DNA of 64,000 nucleotides from a virus: positions 1 through 64,000 of IMG/VR virus record IMGVR_UViG_3300046543_000386. One strand, given 5' to 3'. Both the position numbers and the translations under genes were made by a program. The notes beneath the pieces were generated by a model, which was given only the letters and a program-made list of their open reading frames with translations, was not told where the DNA came from and made no database searches. How positions within the stretch are numbered: position 1 is the first letter of the stretch; each line of letters begins with the position of its first letter. Positions 15,533 through 23,714 of the stretch are shown piece by piece.

Positions 15533-18500
15533 TCATCCCCCCGGGTTGAAATAGCGGCCCATATTATCCACGCCATACCGATCTCGGAACAACCTATCAA
15601 TCTGTTTCTGCGTGCCCTTGCCGCTCTGGATCAGATCCCAGGCTTTCTTCATCTCGGGATCGAGCAGAGCGCGCTTGATGGCGGTCGCCTCTGCGTTGTA
15701 CTGCGACTGCGGATTGCGCTCTTCGAAGGCCCGTTCGAAGTTGTTGCCATAGATGCGGATTGGCCCAGGTCCGTAATGGGGCGCGTATTGCTGCTTATCC
15801 AATGCGCGCTGATTGCCAGAGGCAAACGTCCCAGCGATTTCCGCCGCCGCTTGCGGCGTCATCTGCCGGTTGGGGAATGCGGCCATAAGCTCGTTAAGCG
15901 CTCCTAATGATCTCTGATCGCCCAGCCGCGCCCGGTCGGAACCGTTGATCGCGTTCAGCTTGCGGCTGATATCTTGCAGCGTGTCAGCATCCCCGAACCC
16001 TTCGAAGTCAGGGAGTATTGCTTTTGCGTAAGTATTCACCGTCTTGAGTATGGCGGAGCGCGTTTCGCTTTGCGCTCCGGGGGCGTTCAGAACCCGCTGC
16101 GCCCAGTTCACGTCATTCGGCGGCGCGGTCAGAGACTGCAACAGCGGCACCAGGGTGGGACGCGCGGCACGTGACATATCTGCGGCGTCGCCAATGGCGT
16201 GTATCTTATTGACAGAGTCCGCCTGATATTTTTCGGTCATGCCGGGAGGGGCACTCATCGCCGTGCGCCTGTCTTCGTCCGCATAAGCGTCGGTATTGCC
16301 GCCAACATTCACCCCGGACAACGGCACGGGTGTGGCCGGGCGCGGGGTCGTGTCAATCGGCTGGCCGCTCCCAGGCTGCGCGGTGGCAGAGCCTGGAGCG
16401 CTCCCTACCGCCGCCCCGCCACCTTCTCCGCTCCTCGTGTAGCGCTCCTGATGCGCCAGGAAGTCGGATGTCGGAATGAGTTTGTTCCTGCGGTCTACGT
16501 TGTCGTAAACCTCGGTCATGTAGCCTTCCGAAGTTCCCGGCATGTAGAACGACGACGCCCGGCGGTTCGCCTGCTGCTGCGCCGTAGTCTTGGCCGCTTG
16601 TGCCGCACGCTCCTGCATCTGGCTCTGCACGTTCTCATAGGCGCCAGCGGCGCCGCCGATGCCTTGCAGGATGGCGCTACCCAGGTAGCGGCTGGGCGAG
16701 GACGCCATGGTGCCGATGCCGGTGAGCAGCGGCATCAGCCAGTCCTGATTGCGACTGATCCAGCCCGGCTTCTCGTCTCCCCCGCCCTGCTGCTGTTGCT
16801 GCTGTGGCTGCTGCTGCGGCGGTGGCACCAAGCCTGCGGGGGCGGCAGCAGGTGCCGCGCCAAGCCAGGGCTGATTGCCGGGAGGGGGCGCAGGAGGCGC
16901 CTGGGGGCCAGGGGCGGGCGCCTGGGGGGAGAACCCGTCAGCCGTGCCAAACCGCCCCACACGCTGATCCACGCCCGCCGCAGGGGGTGGTGCGCCACTG
17001 CCCGTGCTGCCCACCATGAACGCGGGCTGGCCATCGACCGTGGCACCCGGCGCTGACGGCTGCCCCCAGGTATTGGGCACGCCCCCGCCAAGCCCTGGCG
17101 CGGGGATGCTGGGGGCGTTGGCGGCGTAATCGAACCCGGCACCCACCGGGGTGTAGCCACGCCCGGCACGTGCCGCTTCCAGGCTGCGCGCGTTCAACTG
17201 GTCCGCGACGTTGTCATTGCCCGCCAACCCCGGCCGGGGCGCGGCAGGTGCCGCAGGCGCGCCAGCGGCTGTGGTTGCAGGCGCACCCGGCTTGGCCGCG
17301 ACGGCAGGCGCCGCAGGGACTGCCGGTGCAGCAGGGACTGCCGGTGCGGGGGTCGCGGGCTTGCCGGGCGCTCCCGCGTTCGTCGGCGGGGGAATCTCGT
17401 CTTTTTGCGGGAACAGGATATTCCGCAGCTTAAACCCGGCCTCCTCCACCGGATTTTGCGGTGAATAGGGTGCGTTTTTGGCCGCCGCCATCTGCGCTGG
17501 CGTGGGCGGCACGCCCGCCGGGCCGCTCTTTTCGTCAGGCTTCGCGGCGCCCAGGCCAAGTTCCAGCGCTCTCGCCCTGGTTGACGCCTGCTCGCCTTCA
17601 CGTTCATGCGGCGCCAGCCCTGGCTGGATGGCCGGGGTCCATTCCTGCGCCGCTGGCGGCTTGTCCTCGAAATGAGGTGCTGGCGGGCGCACGGCGGTGT
17701 TGCCAGGAACAATTGCACGCCCCCAGCGCGCCAGCTTGTCATCGAAATTCGGCCCCGCCATCCCTCGGCTGGCCATGATGGCTTCGACGGTGTCGCGATC
17801 CGTGCCGTAGCGCTGGGGATAGCGCCACGCCTCGCCAAATTGATCGCGGTTCCAATTTGCCGTCTGAAATTCAAACGGCTTGCTGGGGTCGAAATCCGCC
17901 TGCGGCCCCTGTCCGGGGGGCAGCGGTGGCGGCGGCTTGAGTGTCCGCTTTATTTCCCCCGTATCAGGGTCGCGATATTCCACCGTGTCATCCGGCCCCG
18001 GCGGGCGTTCGTCAGGGGTCGCCATCCTGACCTTGGGCACAAGGCCGGGCGTCGGCGTGACGGCCTCGCTCGGCGGATCTCTCCGCGCTTGCGCTTCCTT
18101 GGTACCTTCAACCACCGTGGGTTCGACCATCCGGCGCGACACCGCCGCCGGATCTTCTTTAAGGATCGCTGTATCTGGTTTGGCCTCGGGCAGCGGCTCG
18201 GCCTCACTGGGTACCGCCTGCGGCGGCAGCGAGCGCGGCACCAGACCCCGGTTTGACTCCAGATTGGGGTCAACGTCGGGGGTGCTAGGAAGCTCGCTGA
18301 TCCACTGCGCGTCGGTGTTGTCGTCCGCCGTGGGGCTGCCACCTTCACGGAATTTGCGCCGCCTGCGAGCCTTGATGTAGCCGCCGCTCTTCGCCAGCGC
18401 CACGAGCAGCAGGGGCGCCACTTCCGCAGCGGTGGCAGCACCTGCCGTTGCCGCCGCCGTGGTACCTGCCGCCGCAGCCGCAGCCGCTTCTGAGGCCGCC

Positions 18501-21500
18501 GCCGCTGCCGCCGCCGTGGCGGCTTCGCCCGCCCCCGCGCCCGCGCCCGCCGCAGCGGCGTCGCCAGCAGCCCCGGCGGCGGCGTTGGACGCCATCATCG
18601 TGGAAGGTGCCGCCGCCTCGGCCGTAGATCCCGCCAGACCCCCTGGAACCTCGCCCGCCTCGGCCACAGGCGGCGTGGGCGGCGTGGGCAGCGGCGCCGC
18701 GTTCATGGGGGGTGAAGCGCCGCCGGGCGGCCCCAGCGGCTCTGCCGTGACCGGTGTGGTGGGGCTAGGCGCCCCCAGCGGCTCCGATGTGACCGGCGTG
18801 GTGGGCGCGGCATTGCCGGGCGCCACTGACGGGTTCGTGCCGGGCGAGGTCTTGCCCAGGAAATTGCGGCCAAACCAATCCGATTCGTAAATATTCTTGC
18901 CGGTCTTTCCCATCTGCACGGCTTGATTGGCGGTGCTGATGGTCTGCCCCGCGCCACCGCTTGGCGGCGCGTGCGGCAATTGCGCCACCTGCAAGGCACG
19001 ATCCTTGTGCTTGTCGTCCGTCACGCCAGCTTGCCCCATATAGCCGCCTTCGTCCTGGCTGTAGGGCAAGCCGCCACCCGCCAGCCCGACGCGTCCGCCA
19101 TGGGCCTTGCCGAACAACATGCTCTGGAATGTCTGCGTGATCCCCGGCCCCTCGGGCGGCGGCGGCGGCGCCTTCATCAGTTCCTTCCGCTCGCCGTCGG
19201 TCAGATCGTCAATGCCGGGCTGATCCATGTAGCCGCCACCAGCCAGCCCGACCCGGCCGCCAGCGGCACTGCCAAACACGTCGTGGTATTTATCGCTCAC
19301 CCAATTGGTCGCCTGATCCCACAGGCTCGGATCGGGTGCCGTAGTAGCGGTCGCGGGCGCCGCCGTGGATGGGGTGGCAGGCGCGGGAGGTGCCAAGCCC
19401 GGCGCGGGCGTCGAGGGCGCTCCTGGCGTGGTCGTGCCGATGATTTTGTTCTTGTCCTTGTCGTCCCAGATATCCTTGCTGCTCTTGTAGAGCTTGGTGA
19501 GATCATTGGCGGTCGAGACGCCCTCTTTAGCCCCCGCACCAGGGTCCGATGCCTTGGGAAGGTCCGCCGTCAGCAGCTTGCGTGTGGGCGGCGCGCCATC
19601 GGTCGGCACGTAGCCGGGCTTCTTGCCGCTGTACAGGCCGGTCTGCCAGCCCTTCATGATGGGGGAAGCGTAAGGATCTACGGCTTCAGCTTGGCCGCCG
19701 CTGGCGCGCACCAGCCCGCCCCGGTAATTGCCGCCACCGCCGCCGCCCTCGCTGCCCGTCCAGTTATCGTGCGCGTCAAGGTTCACGGGCGCCGCTACCG
19801 GGGCAGGATCAGGCGCCTTGGCGGCAGGCGCCGCCGCCTCGGGGGCTTTCGCGACCGGCGCCAGGGCGGCCGGATCAGGCCCCTTCAAGGGCGCGACCGG
19901 CGTGCTCGCGGCGGGGGTGGGCTGGGCAGGCGCCGGGGTTCCGGCTTCAGGTACCGGCGGCAGGTTCCCGCCCGCCACCCCCGCCACCGGATCGGCTTTC
20001 AGCCGGGCGAAGGAATCCTTCGACGTGTCGGCGTAAGCGCTGACGGCCTTGTTCAGATCGGCCATGGAAAAACTCGGCAGGCTGGCATCATCCAAGGAGG
20101 CGCCAAGCTTGGGCAGGCTGCCACTGACCGGCCCCGGCGAGGGCGGCAAGCTCGCAAAGGCCTTGTCCACCGCACCGGTATAGTTTCCGGCGGCAAGCCC
20201 GAGATCCGGCCAATCGCCGGGCACGGCACCACCGCCAGCGGCAAAGCCCGGCCTGCAATTCGCCGCCTGCACATTGGCGGGGATCGGGGTGCTCGATGCC
20301 GACGTCGTGCCCTTGGGGGTGTTGCTGATGGCGGGTGGCATGGTTGCCTGGGCCGCCTGAGAATTTGCCGCCTGCTGCGCGGAACTGAAGCTGCTCATCA
20401 CGTCTTGCGGGACCGGAGTGCCCGGCGCCGATGTCGTGCCCTTGGGGGTGTTGCTGACGGGCGGGCTGGGCCTCCCGGTGAAGGAGTTCATCAGGTCGGG
20501 CGGGATCATGGTGCTGGTGGGGGATGCCGTGCCCTTGCCAAGGGCGCTGCCGCCCATGGCGAAATGCCCGCGCTCGGCGGCGCCCCGCGTCGCCTCGTCG
20601 TAATCCACCATCTTGTAGCCATGCGCGCCCAGGCCGACCGCGTCCGGGTGATGCCGCTCAGTATCCTGCGCCGACAGGCCGATCTGATGCCTCGGATCGC
20701 CCTTGTAACGGAACTTGATGATGTTCTGCCCGTCGAAGGTTTTGCCGATAGGCTCGATGTCTTCCTTCAGCCGCTCATCGGAGAAGAACGACGACGACTG
20801 CGACCCCGTGGTTGACGACCCCGACAGCGCGCCCGTGCCCTCCGCGATGTTGGCGAGGAACTGCGAGGTCTGGAACGGATAAGCCTGCTGCTGGAGGAAC
20901 TGGTTGTAGAGCGCCGACAGCCCGGCCTGATTGGTTTGCTGCTGTACCTGCCCGGCCGCCATCTGCGCCTGCGCGCCCTGCAATCCCGCCGTCTGCGACC
21001 CGGTGCCAAGATCCGCCAACTGCTTAGAGGTGTTGGCGCCCTCCGTGTATAGCTGGTTGCCTAGCGCCGCCTGCTGCTGCGCCGTGGTGGCGCCCTGGCC
21101 AAACGATTGCTGCGCCGTGGTGCCCAGCCCCTGCGCAAGCTGGTTGTAAAGCCCCGATTCCTGCCCGGCGAGTTGCCCGTAGCCTTGCGCCGTCTGCGCC
21201 CCCTGGCCGTAAGCCTGCTGGCCGATATTGGCAAGCTGCTGCCCGGTGCCGGTCATCTGCGAGTAAAGCTGCTGGCCGGTATTGGCCATCGCCTGCCGGT
21301 TGGCCTGCGAGGCGGCAAGCTGCTGCCCCTGCTGCTGGGCCGCCGTGTTCTGCGCCTGGGTATATCCCGATTGCAGAACATTCGCGAGTTGCTGCTGGTT
21401 GGCCATGTTCTGCTGGTAGCCAAGATTGGCCTGCGCTACCCCCGCGCGGTCGCCACCAAAGGCGCCTGCTTTGATGGCATCACCCTTCAGCCCCGATTGC

Positions 21501-22108
21501 TGCTGCGCGTTCTGCATCTGTTGCGCGTTCAGCAGCGAGTTCACCACGTTGCCCATGTAGGGCGACATGTATTGATTGGTGTTCAGCGCCCCGGGATCGA
21601 CCTGTTGGGCGCCCGCCATGGTGAACGGCGTGGCCGCCGCCAGCCCGCCCGTGACGGCCTGCGTGGCCGCCTGATTGTAAGCCGATCCGGTCTGCTGGGC
21701 GCCCTGGTAGCCCTGCCCTGACGCCGTGAGCCAGGGCTGCGCGCTGTTGGCGGCGTTGTAGTATTGCCCGACCGCCTGCCCCTCCAGACCCTGCGCCTGC
21801 CCATAGGCGTTGCCTATCGTGTTCTGCGACGCCGTGATGTAGGGCGTGGCCCCTTGCTGGGCCGCGTTCAATATATTCGTCGCCGCGCCGAAGAATGGCT
21901 GCGCCTGCCCGGCATACTGGTTGGTGTTGTTGATCGCCGCCTGCTGCGTCCCCGTCAGATTGGCGACGAACGCGTTGGGATCGTCGGAATACTTCTGGAA
22001 CGGCGTCTTGGCCGCGTTCTCGGCCGTGGCATTGACGGAATTATACCGCGCCATCACCTCCGGAGGGATCTGGATGGTCGATGATGAGTTGGTGTTCTTA
22101 CCGCCCAT
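15533..22108 (-). CDS. giant low-complexity virion protein with internal S74-like domain
   Basis: A 2191-residue protein. Residues 1-440 are Gln/Ala/Asn-rich with repeated GQQLY/AQGYGQLA units. Residues 443-510 read SDERLKEDIEPIG, IIKFRYKG, HQIGLSAQDTERHHPDAVG: an S74/intramolecular-chaperone-like domain, normally C-terminal. About 1,680 residues follow: Pro/Ala linkers, the repeated NTPKGTTSA box, GGRVGLAGG motifs, an Ala-rich hydrophobic stretch ending GGYIKARRRRKFREGG, a poly-Gln patch, and a folded C-terminal region (about 1940-2191). Probably an internal/ejection or tail protein; the mode of cleavage is inferred. One of the largest genes in the window. Confidence 0.7.
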   Translation of the reverse strand: MGGKNTNSSSTIQIPPEVMARYNSVNATAENAAKTPFQKYSDDPNAFVANLTGTQQAAINNTNQYAGQAQPFFGAATNILNAAQQGATPYITASQNTIGNAYGQAQGLEGQAVGQYYNAANSAQPWLTASGQGYQGAQQTGSAYNQAATQAVTGGLAAATPFTMAGAQQVDPGALNTNQYMSPYMGNVVNSLLNAQQMQNAQQQSGLKGDAIKAGAFGGDRAGVAQANLGYQQNMANQQQLANVLQSGYTQAQNTAAQQQGQQLAASQANRQAMANTGQQLYSQMTGTGQQLANIGQQAYGQGAQTAQGYGQLAGQESGLYNQLAQGLGTTAQQSFGQGATTAQQQAALGNQLYTEGANTSKQLADLGTGSQTAGLQGAQAQMAAGQVQQQTNQAGLSALYNQFLQQQAYPFQTSQFLANIAEGTGALSGSSTTGSQSSSFFSDERLKEDIEPIGKTFDGQNIIKFRYKGDPRHQIGLSAQDTERHHPDAVGLGAHGYKMVDYDEATRGAAERGHFAMGGSALGKGTASPTSTMIPPDLMNSFTGRPSPPVSNTPKGTTSAPGTPVPQDVMSSFSSAQQAANSQAAQATMPPAISNTPKGTTSASSTPIPANVQAANCRPGFAAGGGAVPGDWPDLGLAAGNYTGAVDKAFASLPPSPGPVSGSLPKLGASLDDASLPSFSMADLNKAVSAYADTSKDSFARLKADPVAGVAGGNLPPVPEAGTPAPAQPTPAASTPVAPLKGPDPAALAPVAKAPEAAAPAAKAPDPAPVAAPVNLDAHDNWTGSEGGGGGGNYRGGLVRASGGQAEAVDPYASPIMKGWQTGLYSGKKPGYVPTDGAPPTRKLLTADLPKASDPGAGAKEGVSTANDLTKLYKSSKDIWDDKDKNKIIGTTTPGAPSTPAPGLAPPAPATPSTAAPATATTAPDPSLWDQATNWVSDKYHDVFGSAAGGRVGLAGGGYMDQPGIDDLTDGERKELMKAPPPPPEGPGITQTFQSMLFGKAHGGRVGLAGGGLPYSQDEGGYMGQAGVTDDKHKDRALQVAQLPHAPPSGGAGQTISTANQAVQMGKTGKNIYESDWFGRNFLGKTSPGTNPSVAPGNAAPTTPVTSEPLGAPSPTTPVTAEPLGPPGGASPPMNAAPLPTPPTPPVAEAGEVPGGLAGSTAEAAAPSTMMASNAAAGAAGDAAAAGAGAGAGEAATAAAAAAASEAAAAAAAGTTAAATAGAATAAEVAPLLLVALAKSGGYIKARRRRKFREGGSPTADDNTDAQWISELPSTPDVDPNLESNRGLVPRSLPPQAVPSEAEPLPEAKPDTAILKEDPAAVSRRMVEPTVVEGTKEAQARRDPPSEAVTPTPGLVPKVRMATPDERPPGPDDTVEYRDPDTGEIKRTLKPPPPLPPGQGPQADFDPSKPFEFQTANWNRDQFGEAWRYPQRYGTDRDTVEAIMASRGMAGPNFDDKLARWGRAIVPGNTAVRPPAPHFEDKPPAAQEWTPAIQPGLAPHEREGEQASTRARALELGLGAAKPDEKSGPAGVPPTPAQMAAAKNAPYSPQNPVEEAGFKLRNILFPQKDEIPPPTNAGAPGKPATPAPAVPAAPAVPAAPAVAAKPGAPATTAAGAPAAPAAPRPGLAGNDNVADQLNARSLEAARAGRGYTPVGAGFDYAANAPSIPAPGLGGGVPNTWGQPSAPGATVDGQPAFMVGSTGSGAPPPAAGVDQRVGRFGTADGFSPQAPAPGPQAPPAPPPGNQPWLGAAPAAAPAGLVPPPQQQPQQQQQQGGGDEKPGWISRNQDWLMPLLTGIGTMASSPSRYLGSAILQGIGGAAGAYENVQSQMQERAAQAAKTTAQQQANRRASSFYMPGTSEGYMTEVYDNVDRRNKLIPTSDFLAHQERYTRSGEGGGAAVGSAPGSATAQPGSGQPIDTTPRPATPVPLSGVNVGGNTDAYADEDRRTAMSAPPGMTEKYQADSVNKIHAIGDAADMSRAARPTLVPLLQSLTAPPNDVNWAQRVLNAPGAQSETRSAILKTVNTYAKAILPDFEGFGDADTLQDISRKLNAINGSDRARLGDQRSLGALNELMAAFPNRQMTPQAAAEIAGTFASGNQRALDKQQYAPHYGPGPIRIYGNNFERAFEERNPQSQYNAEATAIKRALLDPEMKKAWDLIQSGKGTQKQIDRLFRDRYGVDNMGRYFNPGG
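20304..20457 (-). repeat. tandem in-gene repeat (NTPKGTTSA box)
   Basis: A 25-base sequence beginning GTCGTGCCCTTGGGGGTG occurs at 20304-20328 and 20433-20457, part of a roughly 129-base tandem unit encoding the NTPKGTTSA box with flanking P(V/I)P. A third, degraded unit lies near 20511-20550. In-frame repeat expansion within the giant virion gene. Confidence 0.75.
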
Positions 22109-22613
22109 TTTGTGCCGCCTTGGCCGACGCCGTCATGGCGTTCCAGAGGAAAAACGCCCCGGCGGGCTTGCCGAACTGGCGTTCATAAAGACGCACCTTC
22201 GCCTCGGTGCGGTCGTTGGACAGCACGCCGATCAGCAGCGGCAGGTTCATCTCCGTCGCCGCGCGCTTGGCGAACTCGCAAAACAGGCGCGCCCTGCCGC
22301 CCTTGGCGGCGCGATAGACGGGGTCCACGAACACCGCCTTCTCTTCCAGTACGTCCTCGTTGCTGTACCACATCTTGCCGATGCGCAGCACGATGGCCCC
22401 CTGGTAGGGGTCATCGATGCCGCCGATGATGCCGACAATGCCGCGATCCAGGCAGAGCGGCGGATAGATCTCCTCCAGCAGCCGCTCGGGCAATGGCTGC
22501 ACGAAGCTGTTCTCGGCCGACGCCTTCAGCGCCATGGCCATCACGCCATCGACGTCCTGGGGCACCCCGACCCTGACGCGCAGCACATGAGACGATGGGA
22601 ACGGTTCAATCAC
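22098..22613 (-). CDS. GNAT-family acetyltransferase-like protein
   Basis: A 171-residue protein with a GNAT-like layout: N-terminal VPQDVDGVMAMAL helix, strand GAIVLRIGKMWYS, VFVDPVYRAAKGGRARLFCEFAK matching the acetyl-CoA loop and following helix (about 90-115), then LPLLIGVLSNDRTEAKVRLYER with the typical N..A..LYE ending. Genes of this type occur in the tail clusters of many podoviruses. It may modify virion or host proteins. Overlaps the giant gene by 11 bases. Confidence 0.75.
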   Translation of the reverse strand: MIEPFPSSHVLRVRVGVPQDVDGVMAMALKASAENSFVQPLPERLLEEIYPPLCLDRGIVGIIGGIDDPYQGAIVLRIGKMWYSNEDVLEEKAVFVDPVYRAAKGGRARLFCEFAKRAATEMNLPLLIGVLSNDRTEAKVRLYERQFGKPAGAFFLWNAMTASAKAAQNGR

Positions 22614-23358
22614 GTTTGGGTCCTGGCAAGCCTTTCAGCGTCTTAACCGTTTTTGCCCGCAGGCGCTTAACAAACTCGTCCAGCACGCGATGGCCCATCT
22701 CGCGATCACCATCGCCCGCCGCCTCCACCTCGCGCGGGTGGAGCACGTATTCGCCCCCGGCCGCGATGATGGGCACGGGGGGATCGCCCGCATCGCCGCG
22801 CTTGCCGCCTGACGATTCGCCCGGCAAGGCGCCGCCATACGGCGCCGTGGACGCCTGCCCGTAGGGTGCCGCACCCTGGCCATAGGCTGCTGCCGCGCCC
22901 CCGTAGGGGACGGTCCCTTTGTTGTAGGGCAGGCCGCCGAAGATCCGCTTCACCTGCTTGAACCCGTTCACCGTGTTGCCCTCGCCCAGGCCGCTGACGA
23001 TGTCGGCGGGCAGCACGTAGGAGCCGGATTCGACATGCATCGGCAGGTGATCGGTACGTCCCGCCACACCGCTGTGGATCGGCCCGACATGGGTTTTGAC
23101 GAAGTTGTAGCCCTCGTGCTTGGGCGGCTTGGTGGGCGGCGGGATGCCCGGCGGCTTGCGCGGGTTTGGCCCCTGCGGGGGAATGCCGGGAATGCCAGGA
23201 ATGGCCGGGCCGGGCGCGAACCGCCCGCCGCGCGCCTTCACCTTGCGCGCCGTGTTCAGTGCCGCCGCGATGGCCTGATCGCGTGGATGCCCGGCATGGA
23301 TCATCTCGGAGATGTTGCTGGAGATGGTTTCCTGGCTCTTGCCCTTGGCGAGCGGCAT
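22606..23358 (-). CDS. virion protein with N-terminal SxxISxNI motif
   Basis: A 250-residue protein. Residues 1-40 contain KGKSQETISSNISEMIHAG then QAIAAALNTARK, a short motif found at the N-terminus of many phage structural proteins. A Pro-rich linker follows (45-75), then HVESGSYVLPADIVSGLGEG and AAGGEYVLHPREVE, Gly-Gly-x-Val type strands. Similar motifs recur in the giant protein and the 49510 protein. Probable minor virion component. Start ATG 23358 (TGATG overlap). Confidence 0.65.
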   Translation of the reverse strand: MPLAKGKSQETISSNISEMIHAGHPRDQAIAAALNTARKVKARGGRFAPGPAIPGIPGIPPQGPNPRKPPGIPPPTKPPKHEGYNFVKTHVGPIHSGVAGRTDHLPMHVESGSYVLPADIVSGLGEGNTVNGFKQVKRIFGGLPYNKGTVPYGGAAAAYGQGAAPYGQASTAPYGGALPGESSGGKRGDAGDPPVPIIAAGGEYVLHPREVEAAGDGDREMGHRVLDEFVKRLRAKTVKTLKGLPGPKRD

Positions 23359-23714
23359 CACAGCACCGTCGAGTAGGAGATGGCGACCGTCATGCCGGTA
23401 CCGGGACTGACCACGATCCCATACGCCACCGGCATGTCGAGCTTGTAGATCCCGACCGCCATCGGAATGGTCATGATCAGCCGCGCGGGCAGTGCCGACA
23501 CAATCGAATTGGCGTCCCAGATGCTGCCGGTGGTGGTGCCCAGCACGATCACACTGATGGTCACCACCCGCCCCGGTGCGGGCGACACCAGGGTCTGCAC
23601 CTTCAGGCCGGGCGCGACGCTGCTGCCCGCCAGATTGAGCGTCATGGTGATCTGGCCGTTCAGCGCGGTGACGACGTTTTTATGCGTCGTCAGGATGTCG
23701 GTCATGGAAGTCAT
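23358..23714 (-). CDS. small structural protein
   Basis: A 118-residue beta-rich protein (MTSMTDILTTHKNVVTAL). Strands such as VVTISVIVLGTTTGSIWDAN and IPMAVGIYKLDMPVAYGI suggest a compact beta-sandwich. The start overlaps the tail hub's stop (TGATG). Likely a minor tail or hub component. Confidence 0.6.
   Translation of the reverse strand: MTSMTDILTTHKNVVTALNGQITMTLNLAGSSVAPGLKVQTLVSPAPGRVVTISVIVLGTTTGSIWDANSIVSALPARLIMTIPMAVGIYKLDMPVAYGIVVSPGTGMTVAISYSTVL

Noticed and set aside
18923-20815. A 630-residue plus-strand open frame opposite the giant gene
   Set aside because: Arg/Gly/Ala-rich composition without domains. It is the complementary-strand shadow of a GC-rich coding gene.
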